Assembly (NCBI RefSeq): GCF_946221155.1
Contig: NZ_CAMIAN010000018.1
Coordinates: 1-45,041, forward strand
Source: an uncultured Corynebacterium sp.
GTDB taxonomy: Bacteria > Actinomycetota > Actinomycetes > Mycobacteriales > Mycobacteriaceae
DNA length: 45,041 nucleotides
Direction: 5' to 3'
Part shown: positions 27,131 to 36,335 of the stretch, piece after piece
Numbering within the stretch: position 1 is the stretch's first letter
Layout of the letters: each line of letters opens with the position of its first letter
Notes under the pieces: generated by a model
What the model was told of the DNA's origin: nothing
The model's database searches: none
Seen by the model: the letters and a program-made list of their open reading frames with translations, nothing else
Translations under genes and position numbers: made by a program

Positions 27131-27136
27131 TACTAT
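27131..27136 (+). promoter_or_regulatory. -10 box for a leaderless hemW transcript
   Basis: TACTAT, nine bases before the ATG at 27146. No ribosome binding site is visible, so a transcript starting at or just before the ATG is plausible. The -35 position (about 27108) has no clear match. Confidence 0.4.
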
Positions 27137-27145
27137 GCACGTAGT

Positions 27146-28420
27146 ATGCATGGCCTTTATATCCACGTTCCTTTTTGCTCTACCCGCTGTGGCTACTGCG
27201 ACTTCAATACCTACACCCCGCAGGAGCTCAGCGCGGCCGACGGTAGCGCTGTGGACGGCAACACCATCCCCGGCTATCTGGATGCCCTGGAACGCGAGCT
27301 AGAGGTCGCCGCCGAGGTGTGGGACTACCCCGGCGAGGTGCAGACCGTCTTCTTCGGTGGCGGCACGCCCTCCATGCTGGGGCACGAGGGGCTGGCCCGG
27401 GCGTTGAACGCCGCCCGCCGCACCGTGGGGCTCGCAGCCGATGCAGAGGTCACCACCGAGGCCAACCCGGAATCCACCAGCCCGGAGTTTTTCACGGGCC
27501 TGCGCGAGGCCGGCTTCAACCGCATCTCCTTGGGCATGCAGTCCGCGATGGGGCACGTGCTGAAGGTTCTGGAACGCCAGCACACTCCGGGCCGCCCGAT
27601 CGAGGCCACCCGTGAGGCCAAACAGGCCGGCTTCGAGCACATCAACCTGGATGTCATCTACGGCACCCCCACTGAGACTGACGATGATCTGCGGCGAACC
27701 CTTGACGCGGTGCTGGAGGCGGACGTCGACCATGTCTCCGCCTACTCCCTGATCGTGGAGGACGGCACGGCCATGGCGCGCAAGGTGCGGCGCGGCGAGC
27801 TGCCCGCCCCGGACGAGGACACTCTCGCTGATCGTTATGACGCCATCGACGCCCGCCTGCGCCAGGCCGGCTTTCACTGGTACGAGGTCTCTAACTGGGC
27901 CAAACCAGGTGGCGAATGCCAGCACAACCTGATCTATTGGCGCTCCGGGCAGTGGTGGGGTGCCGGTCCCGGTGCCCACGGATGCGTGCGGCTGCGCGGG
28001 GAGGATATAAGCGAATCGGGCCTGGTGAGGCTGGTGAATGCGAAGCGTCCGGCGACCTATTGGAATGGGCTGCTGGGGGAGGCCGAAGGGGCGTCAACAA
28101 GAAAGGACGGCCTACCCGTGCCAGGGTCGGTGGTGACGACCGAGCGCCTAAGCAACGACGACCTGCGAACAGAACAGGTGATGCTGCGGCTACGGTTGGC
28201 CGAGGGGCTGGACCTGGCGGAGCTGGCGGACGGTACCGATAAGGCTCACAGTGTCAACAGTGCCGATCCGGCCCGAAACGCCGAGCTGGAACGGGTGATC
28301 GAACGCTACGCGGGCCTGGGGCTGCTGGACAAAAGTGGCGAGCGCCTAAGATTGACGGATAAAGGGCGCTACCTGGCCGACGGGATTGTCACGGACATCG
28401 TGTTGGCGCTCGGGCTTTAA
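27146..28420 (+). CDS. hemW: Radical SAM heme chaperone (HemW/HemN-like)
   Basis: 424 residues. The 4Fe-4S/SAM cysteine motif is right at the start: VPFCSTRCGYCDF (Cys11, Cys15, Cys18). FFGGGTPSML, RISLGMQS and the C-terminal HemN-C domain follow. Only one extra residue after the CxxxCxYC pattern (Asp, not Cys) is in line with HemW, which inserts heme into respiratory enzymes, rather than true coproporphyrinogen oxidase HemN with its CxxxCxxCxC motif. The gene lies just upstream of hrcA, as in many Gram-positive bacteria. Residues about 305-320 and 360-380 are less conserved loops. Confidence 0.85.
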   Translation: MHGLYIHVPFCSTRCGYCDFNTYTPQELSAADGSAVDGNTIPGYLDALERELEVAAEVWDYPGEVQTVFFGGGTPSMLGHEGLARALNAARRTVGLAADAEVTTEANPESTSPEFFTGLREAGFNRISLGMQSAMGHVLKVLERQHTPGRPIEATREAKQAGFEHINLDVIYGTPTETDDDLRRTLDAVLEADVDHVSAYSLIVEDGTAMARKVRRGELPAPDEDTLADRYDAIDARLRQAGFHWYEVSNWAKPGGECQHNLIYWRSGQWWGAGPGAHGCVRLRGEDISESGLVRLVNAKRPATYWNGLLGEAEGASTRKDGLPVPGSVVTTERLSNDDLRTEQVMLRLRLAEGLDLAELADGTDKAHSVNSADPARNAELERVIERYAGLGLLDKSGERLRLTDKGRYLADGIVTDIVLALGL

Positions 28421-28463
28421 GCGCCAATCGAGGCTAATCGGACTCACGCGAGGAGTGAAGGAT

Positions 28464-29489
28464 TTGTCGAGCGGAACGGAACACAGAAGAAACCAGGTGC
28501 TGCGGGCGATTGTCAGCGACTTCATCGCGTCGCACGAACCGGTGGGCTCGAAGATGCTGGTGGATAAGCACCAGCTGGGCGTTTCCTCCGCGACGATCCG
28601 CAATGACATGGCCGTGCTGGAGGCCGAAGGGTACATCACCCAACAGCACGCCTCCTCGGGGCGCATCCCCACGGTGAAGGGCTACCGTCGCTTCGTCGAC
28701 GGAATCCACGAGGTCAAGCCGCTCAGCTCGCCCGAGCGCCGCGCGATCTTGGACTTCCTGGAACACGGCGTGGACCTAGAGGACGTGCTGCGCCGCAGCG
28801 TGCAGCTGCTATCCCAGCTGACCCGCCAGGTGGCCGTAGTGCAGATGCCGGACCTGCGGCGCGGGCGGGTAAAGCACTGCGAGTTGGTGAAGCTGGGCAG
28901 CCACCGCATCCTGCTGGTGCTGATCACCGACACCGGGCGCGTAGACCAGCGCAATGTCGACCTGGGCCAGGCGATCAGCGACGACGACCTGCCACGGCTA
29001 CGCGACTTGGTGAACGCCGCGATGGTGGGGCGCACCCTCGACGACGCTTGCACGAACATCGCTGCCCTGGCGAGCGAGGCCAAGGGAAACAGCATGCCCG
29101 AGGAGCTGCGCGACGTGGCGCTCGTGGTGACGACCGTGCTGGTGGAGACCCTGCTGGAGCGCCCGAACGACCGGCTGATCCTGGCGGGTACGCCCAACCT
29201 GATGCGCACCAGCGAACTCAGCCCCGTGGTGGAGGCGCTGGAGGAGCAGGTGGTGGTGCTGAAGCTGCTGAATAGCGTGCGCGACCTGCAGGTGCAGGTG
29301 AGCATCGGCGAGGAGAACGAGGACGAGGAGCTGCGTGGTGCCTCCGTTGTATCCGCCGGCTACGGTAACGCCAACGCGGTGCTTGGTGGCATGGGAGTGG
29401 TGGGGCCAACCCACTTGGACTACTCCGGCACGATTTCCTCGGTAACGGCCGTGGCGCACTACGTCTCGCGGATTTTGAGCGAAGAGTAG
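28464..29489 (+). CDS. hrcA: Heat-shock repressor HrcA
   Basis: 341 residues. The N-terminal winged helix holds RRNQVLRAIVSDFIASHEPVGSK and GVSSATIRNDMAVLEAEGYI, followed by SSGRIPTVKGYRRFVD, all typical of HrcA. It represses chaperone genes by binding CIRCE operators (inverted repeat with nine-base spacer); no CIRCE is visible in this window, so its targets (groE) must lie elsewhere. The TTG at 28464 is chosen by family length; GAAGG lies close and AGGAG about ten bases away. GTG 28455 is an alternative. dnaJ follows on the same strand after 80 bases. Confidence 0.9.
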   Translation: MSSGTEHRRNQVLRAIVSDFIASHEPVGSKMLVDKHQLGVSSATIRNDMAVLEAEGYITQQHASSGRIPTVKGYRRFVDGIHEVKPLSSPERRAILDFLEHGVDLEDVLRRSVQLLSQLTRQVAVVQMPDLRRGRVKHCELVKLGSHRILLVLITDTGRVDQRNVDLGQAISDDDLPRLRDLVNAAMVGRTLDDACTNIAALASEAKGNSMPEELRDVALVVTTVLVETLLERPNDRLILAGTPNLMRTSELSPVVEALEEQVVVLKLLNSVRDLQVQVSIGEENEDEELRGASVVSAGYGNANAVLGGMGVVGPTHLDYSGTISSVTAVAHYVSRILSEE

Positions 29490-29569
29490 GAATAGTAGGA
29501 TAGTGCAGTTGGTTTAGGAATAAAGACCACAAGCAACTCAAAGATAGACGTGAAAAGGACCCGCTGAAC

Positions 29570-30715
29570 GTGGCTCGAGACTATTACGGAATCCTCGGTG
29601 TGGATCGCGACGCTACGGACGCCGAAATTAAGAAGGCGTACCGTCGCCTGGCGCGCAAGTACCACCCGGACGTCAACCCCTCCGAGGAGGCTGCGGAGAA
29701 GTTCCGTGAGGCTTCCCTGGCTCAGGAGGTACTGACGGACCCGCAGAAGCGCCAGATCGTGGATGCTGGTGGCGATCCGGAGGAGCAGGGCTTTGGTCAG
29801 CCGGGCGCCGGTGGATTCGGGGGCTTCTCCGGTGGTGGCCTGGGCGACATCTTCGACGCATTCTTCGGCGGTGGCGGCGGGGCACGTGGCCCGCGCGAGT
29901 CCCGCGTGCGCCGTGGCAACGATGCCCTAGTGCACCTGGAGGCCACCCTGGAGGAGATCTACGCGGGCATCGACCGGGAGATCACCGTAGAAACCGCCGT
30001 GCTGTGCGACGTCTGTGACGGCTCGGGTTCGGCTTCTAAGGCCGCCCCGGTGACCTGCCCGACCTGTCAGGGCGCGGGCGAAGTCATGGAGCTGCAGAAC
30101 TCCATGCTGGGTCGCGTGCAGGTGCGTCGCGCGTGCCACCGCTGTGCGGGCACCGGCGAGATTATCAAGGACCCCTGTGAAAACTGCGCGGGCGACGGGC
30201 GCGTGCGCGACCGCCAGACCCTCAAGGTCTCCATCCCCGCCGGAATCTCCGATGGCATGCGCCTGCGCATGAGCGGCAAGGGCGAGGTCGGCCCCGGCGG
30301 CGGCCCGGCCGGCGACCTGTACGTGGAGGTCCACACCACCGAGCACCCATACTTCATTCGCGAGTCCGACGACCTGCACGTGAACCTGCAGGTGCCGGCC
30401 GTCGATGCCGCCCTGGGCACTTCCGTGGAGGTCAAACTGCTGGACGATTCCATCGCCACCGTGGACGTCGCGCCAGGAACCCAGCCAGATGCCACCATTC
30501 GCCTGTCTGAAAAGGGCATGCCGCACTTGCGCCGCGAGGGCCATGGCTCCCTGATCGCCCACGTGGAGGTCATGATCCCTACCGACCTCAACCACAAGCA
30601 ACGCGACCTGCTGGAGAAGCTGCGTGAGGCCAGCTCTCAGCACGCTGGTGTGGCCTCGAAGGACGAGTCCCACAGCGGCTTCTTCTCCCGCCTGCGCTCG
30701 AAGTTTGGCCGCTAA
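29570..30715 (+). CDS. dnaJ: Chaperone DnaJ (second copy type, DnaJ2)
   Basis: 381 residues, GTG start with AAAGGA upstream. J-domain at 1-70 with HPD (32-34), a Gly/Phe-rich linker (about 82-110), the zinc domain from Cys146 with four CxxCxGxG-type repeats (CDVCDGSG, CPTCQGAG, CHRCAGTG, CENCAGDG), then the two substrate-binding domains. It delivers unfolded proteins to DnaK and stimulates its ATPase. The place right behind hrcA marks the DnaJ2 of actinobacteria, distinct from the dnaK-linked copy. An odd point is QKRQIVDAGGDPE where most J-domains have a Tyr (KRxxYD). Confidence 0.9.
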   Translation: MARDYYGILGVDRDATDAEIKKAYRRLARKYHPDVNPSEEAAEKFREASLAQEVLTDPQKRQIVDAGGDPEEQGFGQPGAGGFGGFSGGGLGDIFDAFFGGGGGARGPRESRVRRGNDALVHLEATLEEIYAGIDREITVETAVLCDVCDGSGSASKAAPVTCPTCQGAGEVMELQNSMLGRVQVRRACHRCAGTGEIIKDPCENCAGDGRVRDRQTLKVSIPAGISDGMRLRMSGKGEVGPGGGPAGDLYVEVHTTEHPYFIRESDDLHVNLQVPAVDAALGTSVEVKLLDDSIATVDVAPGTQPDATIRLSEKGMPHLRREGHGSLIAHVEVMIPTDLNHKQRDLLEKLREASSQHAGVASKDESHSGFFSRLRSKFGR

Positions 30716-30718
30716 CCC

Positions 30719-31492
30719 ATGACGGATCCGGTGTTCATCCACCCCGTCCCCGAGCCGGTCGCCGTTGGGGATCGTTTCCGCCTGACCGGCGCGGAGGCCA
30801 AGCACGCCTCCGTAAAGCGCCTCGAGGTGGGCGAGGGCTTGGTCGTCACCGATGGCGCTGCACGTGCGGTGCACGGTTCTTTTCTTGGTGACGCCACCGT
30901 GGAAATCACCGATATTCTCGAGTTACCCACCCCGAACCCGCGGGTGACGGTGGTGCAGGCGATTCCAAAGTCCGACCGGGCGGAGCTGGCCGTGGACCTG
31001 GCTGTGCAGGCGGGCGCGGATCGGATTGTTCCGTGGGCCGCCCGCAGGGCTATCGCCAAGTGGGATGGTAAGGAAGCCAAGGCGCACGCGAAGTGGGAGA
31101 ACGCCGCCCGTGCGGCCGCCAAACAATCCCGCCGCCTGCAGATCCCGGAGGTTACTCAGCTGGTGCGCAGCCCGCAGGAACTGGCAGGGGTGCTGGGGCT
31201 GGGGAAGCCCGATGCTGTCCGTGTTCTGGTGTTGCACGAGGAAGCCACCGAGCCATTGCCTACGGTCGTCACCACGGCGGTGAACGCCGCTAGCGCCAGC
31301 GAAGGTGAAGCTGACGCAACAGAAATAGCCCTTGTCGTCGGCCCCGAGGGCGGTATCAGTCCGGAGGAACTAACCGAGTTTGAGCGGCTGGGAGCCACCC
31401 CGGTTCGCCTGGGGCCGGAAGTCCTGCGCACCGCCACCGCAGCCGCCGTTGCGCTGGGAGCCATCGGCGCTGTCACGGACCGTTGGCGGTAG
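30719..31492 (+). CDS. rsmE: 16S rRNA m3U1498 methyltransferase
   Basis: 257 residues, beginning three bases after the dnaJ stop. SPOUT-class methyltransferase features: an N-terminal PUA-like part (FRLTGAEAKHASVKRLEVGEG), AIPKSDRAELAVD, and the knotted C-terminus with VVGPEGGISPEEL and VRLGPEVLRTATAA. It methylates N3 of U1498 in 16S rRNA of the small subunit. Two short low-conserved segments near 175-200 are Ala/Glu-rich. It belongs to the dnaJ-rsmE-phoH-ybeY row, mostly concerned with ribosome quality. Confidence 0.9.
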   Translation: MTDPVFIHPVPEPVAVGDRFRLTGAEAKHASVKRLEVGEGLVVTDGAARAVHGSFLGDATVEITDILELPTPNPRVTVVQAIPKSDRAELAVDLAVQAGADRIVPWAARRAIAKWDGKEAKAHAKWENAARAAAKQSRRLQIPEVTQLVRSPQELAGVLGLGKPDAVRVLVLHEEATEPLPTVVTTAVNAASASEGEADATEIALVVGPEGGISPEELTEFERLGATPVRLGPEVLRTATAAAVALGAIGAVTDRWR

Positions 31493-31503
31493 GATCGGTA
31501 CAC

Positions 31504-32499
31504 ATGACGTCACCCAACTCCGCCAGGTCACCGCGCCCCCGCGTAGCCAGCTCCACCGTGGAGCTCGACCCGGATTCGATCCTGGCCGTCGCCGGCCCGG
31601 CAGATGAGAACCTGCGGGTGCTGGAGCACTCTTTCGACGCGGACATCCTGACTCGTGGCAACCGTGTGACGATCCGCGGCGAGGCCTCCGAGGTCTCCCA
31701 GGCGCGCCGGGTGTTGCAGGAGATGATCAACCTGGTCAGCCGCGGCCATGCGGTAGATCCGGCAGCCACGAAGCGCGCGATCACCCTGGTGGAGGAGCAA
31801 GCCCCAGCACTGGTATCCAGGAGCGATTCCGCGCCCATCGTTTCCTATCGGGGTAAGACGGTGCGACCGAAGACTCCCGGCCAGCAGGAATACGTGGAGG
31901 CCATCGACGAGGACGCGATCGTGTTCGGCATCGGCCCAGCCGGTACGGGTAAGACGTATCTGGCGATGGCGAAAGCAGTCCAGGCCCTGCAGGCCAAGGA
32001 CGTCAATCGCATCATTCTGACCCGTCCGGCTGTCGAAGCGGGGGAGAAGTTGGGCTTTCTGCCCGGCACGCTGAGCGACAAGATCGACCCTTACTTGCGC
32101 CCGTTGCACGATGCGTTGCGGGAGATGGTGGACCCGGAGACGATTCCCCGGTTGATGGATACCGGCGTGATCGAGGTCGCACCCCTGGCTTACATGCGCG
32201 GTCGCACGCTCAACGATTCCTTCGTGGTTCTGGACGAGGCGCAGAACACTACCCCGGCGCAGATGAAGATGTTCCTGACCCGCCTGGGCTTTGGCTCCAA
32301 GATGGTGGTCACCGGGGACTTAAGCCAGGTGGATCTGCCGAACCGTCAGGAGTCCGGCCTGAAGGTGGCCCGGCAGGTTCTGCAGGGTGTGGATGGAGTG
32401 TCGATCATTAACTTGGATTCCGATGACGTGGTGCGTCACCGGCTGGTCTCCAAGATCGTGGAGGCTTATGGCACCTACGAGCTGGACAATGAGCTTTAG
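31504..32499 (+). CDS. phoH: PhoH-like ATPase
   Basis: 331 residues from ATG 31504. The Walker A is GPAGTGKT (144-151); Walker B reads SFVVLDEAQNTT; and TRLGFGSKMVVTGDLSQVDLP is the classical PhoH signature. The N-terminal 100 residues form a KH-like RNA-binding part as in PhoH-like (YbeZ) proteins. Together with YbeY, next door, it works in RNA/ribosome processing; the exact activity is debated. Unrelated to phosphate starvation in most species despite the name. Confidence 0.9.
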   Translation: MTSPNSARSPRPRVASSTVELDPDSILAVAGPADENLRVLEHSFDADILTRGNRVTIRGEASEVSQARRVLQEMINLVSRGHAVDPAATKRAITLVEEQAPALVSRSDSAPIVSYRGKTVRPKTPGQQEYVEAIDEDAIVFGIGPAGTGKTYLAMAKAVQALQAKDVNRIILTRPAVEAGEKLGFLPGTLSDKIDPYLRPLHDALREMVDPETIPRLMDTGVIEVAPLAYMRGRTLNDSFVVLDEAQNTTPAQMKMFLTRLGFGSKMVVTGDLSQVDLPNRQESGLKVARQVLQGVDGVSIINLDSDDVVRHRLVSKIVEAYGTYELDNEL

Positions 32500-32544
32500 C
32501 GAATATCTAACGGCAAGCACGAACTACCCAAAGGCGAACCCCCA

Positions 32545-33093
32545 ATGAGCATCGAAGTTTTTAACGAATCCGGCCGCGGCGAGGTCAACGAGGAAGAACT
32601 GATCGACGTCGCCCGCTACGCCCTGTGGACCCTCGACGTCCACCCAGCCGCCGAGCTATCTATTCACATTGTCGACCTGGAAACCATCGAGGATCTGCAC
32701 GTTAGGTGGATGGATCTGCCCGGTCCTACCGATGTGATGAGCTTTCCTATGGACGAATTGACGCCAGGTTGGGGCCGCAAGGATGCGGCGGAACCCTCCC
32801 CGGCGATGCTGGGCGACATCATGCTGTGCCCCGACTTTGCCGAAGGTCAGGCGACCCGTGCGGGCCACTCCCTGGCTCACGAGCTAGACCTGCTAACCGT
32901 CCACGGGGTGCTGCACCTGCTGGGCTTCGACCACGTCACTCCAGAGGACGAGCAGAAGATGTTCGCCCTGCAGAATGAGATCCTGGCGAACTGGTATGAC
33001 TCCCAGGAGGAGCGCGGCGTGAGCTTCGCCCCCAAGCCAACCGGTGCCGGGGCCTTCCCCAGTGCCGCTGACCGTGACGATACTCAAAACTAG
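32545..33093 (+). CDS. ybeY: Endoribonuclease YbeY
   Basis: 182 residues. The metal site HGVLHLLGFDH (His120, His124, His130) and PTDVMSFPMDE are diagnostic. YbeY is needed for 16S rRNA 3'-end maturation and for quality control of 70S ribosomes. The C-terminus extends about 30 residues beyond the usual end and is Gly/Pro/Ala-rich. Forty-five bases separate it from phoH and 37 from the CBS protein gene; a row in one operon is likely. Confidence 0.9.
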   Translation: MSIEVFNESGRGEVNEEELIDVARYALWTLDVHPAAELSIHIVDLETIEDLHVRWMDLPGPTDVMSFPMDELTPGWGRKDAAEPSPAMLGDIMLCPDFAEGQATRAGHSLAHELDLLTVHGVLHLLGFDHVTPEDEQKMFALQNEILANWYDSQEERGVSFAPKPTGAGAFPSAADRDDTQN

Positions 33094-33130
33094 ACCCCAC
33101 TAAAACCAGGAAGACCTAGGGCTTCGAAAG

Positions 33131-34498
33131 ATGACGATCGACATCCCCTTATCCATACCGTTTGCGATCCTCGCGCTCTTTCTAGGCGGTGTGCTGTCGC
33201 TGGTGGAAACGGCGGTGTCATCGCTCTCCGCAGCACGGGTGGAGAACCTGGTGAAGGAAGATCGCCCGGGCGCGGCCCGGCTGGAACGGGTGCTCGAAGG
33301 GCGGGCTGGCCACATCAACCTTTTGGTGCTGCTCCGCACCATCTGCGAGGTCTCCGGCGCCGTGCTAGCCGCCGCCGCGTGCGTGGAGCTGATGGGTTCG
33401 CGCGGCTGGGCATTCGCTACAGCCATCGTGATCGTCACACTTCTGACATTCATTCTGATCGGGGTGCTTTCCCGCACGCTTGGCCGGCAGAACCCATACA
33501 CCATTAGCCTGGCGACCGCCCCGATCCTGCTGGGTCTATCCAAGCTGTTGGGTCCCATCGCCAAACTGCTGGTTGGTGCGGGAAACGTGCTCACACCCGG
33601 CCGAGGCTTCCGCAACGGACCCTTCGCCTCGGAAATCGAGCTGCGCGAGATGGTGGACATTGCCTCTGAACGCGGCGTGGTGGAGATGGACGAGCGGCGG
33701 ATGATCCAATCCGTCTTCGACCTTGCCGACACCTCGGCACGCTCCGTGATGGTGCCGCGCCCCGAGATGGTGTGGATCGAGGCCGACAAGACCGCCGGCC
33801 AGGCCACCAGCTTGTGCGTGCGCACCGGTCTTTCCCGCCTGCCCGTCGTGGGCGATGACGTGGACGACATTGTGGGCGTCATTTACCTCAAAGACCTGAT
33901 CGCAGAGACCTATCACATGACCGACGGCGGTAGCTCCATCCGCGTGCGGGACTGTATGCGGCCTGCCGTGTTCGTGCCCGACTCGAAGAAGCTGGACGAC
34001 CTGCTGGAGGACATGCAGCGCGACCAGATCCACATTGCCATGCTCATCGACGAATACGGTGCCGTGGCGGGGCTGATCTCCATCGAGGACATCCTGGAGG
34101 AGATCGTCGGCGAGATCACCGACGAATATGACACGTCGGAGCAGGCGCCGATCGAGCCGCTGGAGGATGGCAGCTATCGGGTGCAGGCGCGCCTGTCTTT
34201 GGAGGAACTCGAGGAGCTTTTCGAGGACGTGGAGTTCAGCGAGGAGCAGCACGAGGAAGTGGATACCGTCTATGGTCTGGGAGCCTTCGAGCTGGGCAGG
34301 GTGCCGATTCCGGGGGCGGAGATTTCCACCGCCGGCCTGCACCTCCGCTACGAGGGCGGCCGCGACCGCCGTGGGCGTGTGAAAATCCGTACCGCCGTGG
34401 TGACCCGCGAGCAGCGGGTAGAGGGCACTGTTGATGCCGACCACGATGGTGAGGTGGCAGAACAAGATAAAGTCGCTAGCGATAGCGAACAGCAATAA
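33131..34498 (+). CDS. CNNM/CorC-type membrane protein with CBS domains
   Basis: 455 residues. An N-terminal membrane domain (DUF21/CNNM, about 5-150, with SLVETAVSSLSAARV), two CBS domains (about 200-330: RSVMVPRPEMVWI, VGVIYLKDLI, DQIHIAMLIDEYGAVAGLISIEDILEEIVGEI), and a C-terminal CorC/HlyC domain. The family is linked to magnesium or cobalt efflux and is often called hemolysin-like without good reason. The adenine nucleotide probably bound by the CBS pair would regulate transport. The gene ends eight bases before the era start codon. Confidence 0.85.
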   Translation: MTIDIPLSIPFAILALFLGGVLSLVETAVSSLSAARVENLVKEDRPGAARLERVLEGRAGHINLLVLLRTICEVSGAVLAAAACVELMGSRGWAFATAIVIVTLLTFILIGVLSRTLGRQNPYTISLATAPILLGLSKLLGPIAKLLVGAGNVLTPGRGFRNGPFASEIELREMVDIASERGVVEMDERRMIQSVFDLADTSARSVMVPRPEMVWIEADKTAGQATSLCVRTGLSRLPVVGDDVDDIVGVIYLKDLIAETYHMTDGGSSIRVRDCMRPAVFVPDSKKLDDLLEDMQRDQIHIAMLIDEYGAVAGLISIEDILEEIVGEITDEYDTSEQAPIEPLEDGSYRVQARLSLEELEELFEDVEFSEEQHEEVDTVYGLGAFELGRVPIPGAEISTAGLHLRYEGGRDRRGRVKIRTAVVTREQRVEGTVDADHDGEVAEQDKVASDSEQQ

Positions 34499-34508
34499 GG
34501 GATACTTG

Positions 34509-35519
34509 ATGACCATGAACGATCCTTACATCCCCGACGATCCCTTCGACCCGGGCGCGGGAATGCCCGAGGGGGCGGGAGTGGCGCCCGAAGAGATGGA
34601 AGTGCCGGAGGAATATCGCGCGCCGGAGGGCTTCTGCTCCGGGTTCGTCAGCTTCGTCGGCCGCCCCAACACCGGCAAGTCCACCCTGACGAACGCGCTG
34701 GTGGGGGAGAAGATCGCCATCACCGCCGACCAGCCGGAGACCACCCGCCACCCGATCCGCGGCATTGTCCACCGCGAGGACGCGCAGATCATTCTGGTTG
34801 ACACTCCCGGCCTGCACCGACCCCGCACGCTGCTCGGCGAGCGGCTGAACGAGGTGGTGAAGGAGACGTACTCGGACGTGGACGTCATCGCCATGTGCGT
34901 GCCCGCGGACGAGAAGATCGGCCCGGGGGATCGTTGGATTGTGGACGCCGTGCGTTCCGTCGCACCGAAGACTCCGCTGATCGGTGTGGTGACGAAGCTG
35001 GACAAGGTCTCCAAGGACCAGGTCGGCGCGCAGCTGCTGGCACTGCACGAACTGCTGGACGGGGCGGACGTGGTGCCGGTGTCCTCCACCAAGCAGGTAC
35101 AGCTGGATGTGCTGCTGGACGTGCTGCGCGACCAGCTGCCGGAGGGGCCGAAGTTCTACCCGGACGACCACGTAACCGACGACGACCGAGATACCCGCAT
35201 GGCCGAGCTGATCCGCGAAGCTGCGCTGGAGGGGCTGCACGACGAACTGCCGCACTCCGTAGCTGTGCAGATTGAGGAGGTCGTGCCGAACCCGCAGCGC
35301 GAGGGCGTATTGGACGTACACGCGGTGATCTACGTCGAACGCGAAGGCCAGAAGGCGATTCTGCGAGGCAAGGACGGTCGACGCCTGTCACGCATCGTCC
35401 ACCGCTCGCGGCTGGAGATCGTGAAGATGCTGGACCAAAACGTCTACCTTGACCTGCACATTAAGGTGGCGAAGAACTGGCAGTCGGACCCGAAGCAGTT
35501 GGGTCGGATGGGGTTCTAA
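34509..35519 (+). CDS. era: Ribosome-assembly GTPase Era
   Basis: 336 residues from ATG 34509 (AAGGGA eight bases upstream). The GTPase has G1 GRPNTGKST (51-59), the switch ETTRHPIRG, G3 DTPGLH (from Asp98) and G4 TKLD (162-165). The C-terminal KH domain (about 225-320) includes VIYVEREGQKAILRGKDGRRL. It binds the 3' end of 16S rRNA in 30S assembly. The first about 44 residues, acidic and Pro-rich, precede the usual Era start and are typical only of actinobacterial forms. Confidence 0.9.
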   Translation: MTMNDPYIPDDPFDPGAGMPEGAGVAPEEMEVPEEYRAPEGFCSGFVSFVGRPNTGKSTLTNALVGEKIAITADQPETTRHPIRGIVHREDAQIILVDTPGLHRPRTLLGERLNEVVKETYSDVDVIAMCVPADEKIGPGDRWIVDAVRSVAPKTPLIGVVTKLDKVSKDQVGAQLLALHELLDGADVVPVSSTKQVQLDVLLDVLRDQLPEGPKFYPDDHVTDDDRDTRMAELIREAALEGLHDELPHSVAVQIEEVVPNPQREGVLDVHAVIYVEREGQKAILRGKDGRRLSRIVHRSRLEIVKMLDQNVYLDLHIKVAKNWQSDPKQLGRMGF

Positions 35520-35645
35520 CGGTATTTCCCCCTGTGCGCGAAAGCGAAGTGCGATAGGTTGGTTTAGACCTTGATTTTGTACATTCGTGGCGCACAACGC
35601 GCCCCTAACCAGGCGTACATTCTGCGCCACTAGGAAGGGCTACTA
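35520..35645 (+). promoter_or_regulatory. Leader region of the DUF4282 pair
   Basis: An intergenic stretch of 126 bases. Near its right end GTGGCGCA pairs with TGCGCCAC about 35-40 bases later, immediately before the AGGAAGGG binding site. Such a stem could affect access of ribosomes, but there is no known element here. No promoter can be given with confidence. Confidence 0.3.
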
Positions 35646-36332
35646 GTGACAACCCCGTCTAACCCCTACGGTTCCGATGATTCCGGTAAGCACTCGGCGG
35701 ACGGAGCCGCTGGTTACGGCGCCGGCGACAACGGCGCTGCAAACTACGGTGCAGCCGATAACGCCGGCTTGAACAATGGCCTCGGCCAGAATGAGCCCCA
35801 AGACCAGACGCAGGATTACTCCCAGGGCTTTGGCCAGTACGGTCAGGATCAGTACTCCCAGCCGGGTGCCTACGGCCAGCCGAACCAGTTCGACCAGAAC
35901 CAGTTCGGCCAGCAGGAGCCCTGGGGCCAGCAGGACCAACCGCAGGGCGCAGCCGGCTTCCAGGCTTACCCGAACCAGCAGATGGCGAACTCGACGGGCG
36001 CCGATAAGGACGGTTTCTTCGCCGCCCTGTTCGACTTCAGCTTCACCCGCTACGCCACCCCGTCGGTGGTGAAGGTGCTGTACATCCTGCTGATGATCGT
36101 CGTCGGCCTGTTCGTACTGCTGGCTGTCATCGGCTTCTTGGCTGCGATGGCGCAGGATGCTTCCGCAATTGTCCTGGTGCTCATCGGTATCCCGCTGGTG
36201 CTCCTCGGTGCTGTTGCGTGGCTGGCGTTCTACCGCGTTGGTCTGGAGGTCGCTGTGTCCATCATCCGCACTGCGCAGTCGGTGCAGTCCATCGACGAGC
36301 GACAGGCGCGTACTTCGACCAACGGGAGCTAG
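35646..36332 (+). CDS. DUF4282 membrane protein with Gln/Asn/Gly-rich N-terminus
   Basis: 228 residues, GTG start with AGGAAGGG upstream. Residues 1-120 are rich in Gln, Gly, Asn, Tyr and Ser (FGQYGQDQYSQPG and similar), and flexible. Residues about 125-215 form the DUF4282 domain: FFAALFDFSFTRYATPSVVK, two hydrophobic helices and YRVGLEVAVSIIRTAQ. The function of the domain is unknown; it is common in actinobacterial membranes. A second DUF4282 gene follows three bases after its stop codon. Confidence 0.8.
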   Translation: MTTPSNPYGSDDSGKHSADGAAGYGAGDNGAANYGAADNAGLNNGLGQNEPQDQTQDYSQGFGQYGQDQYSQPGAYGQPNQFDQNQFGQQEPWGQQDQPQGAAGFQAYPNQQMANSTGADKDGFFAALFDFSFTRYATPSVVKVLYILLMIVVGLFVLLAVIGFLAAMAQDASAIVLVLIGIPLVLLGAVAWLAFYRVGLEVAVSIIRTAQSVQSIDERQARTSTNGS

Positions 36333-36335
36333 CCA

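Noticed and set aside
28421..29569. CIRCE operator near hrcA or dnaJ
   Set aside because: No TTAGCACTC-N9-GAGTGCTAA-like repeat is present in either gap.
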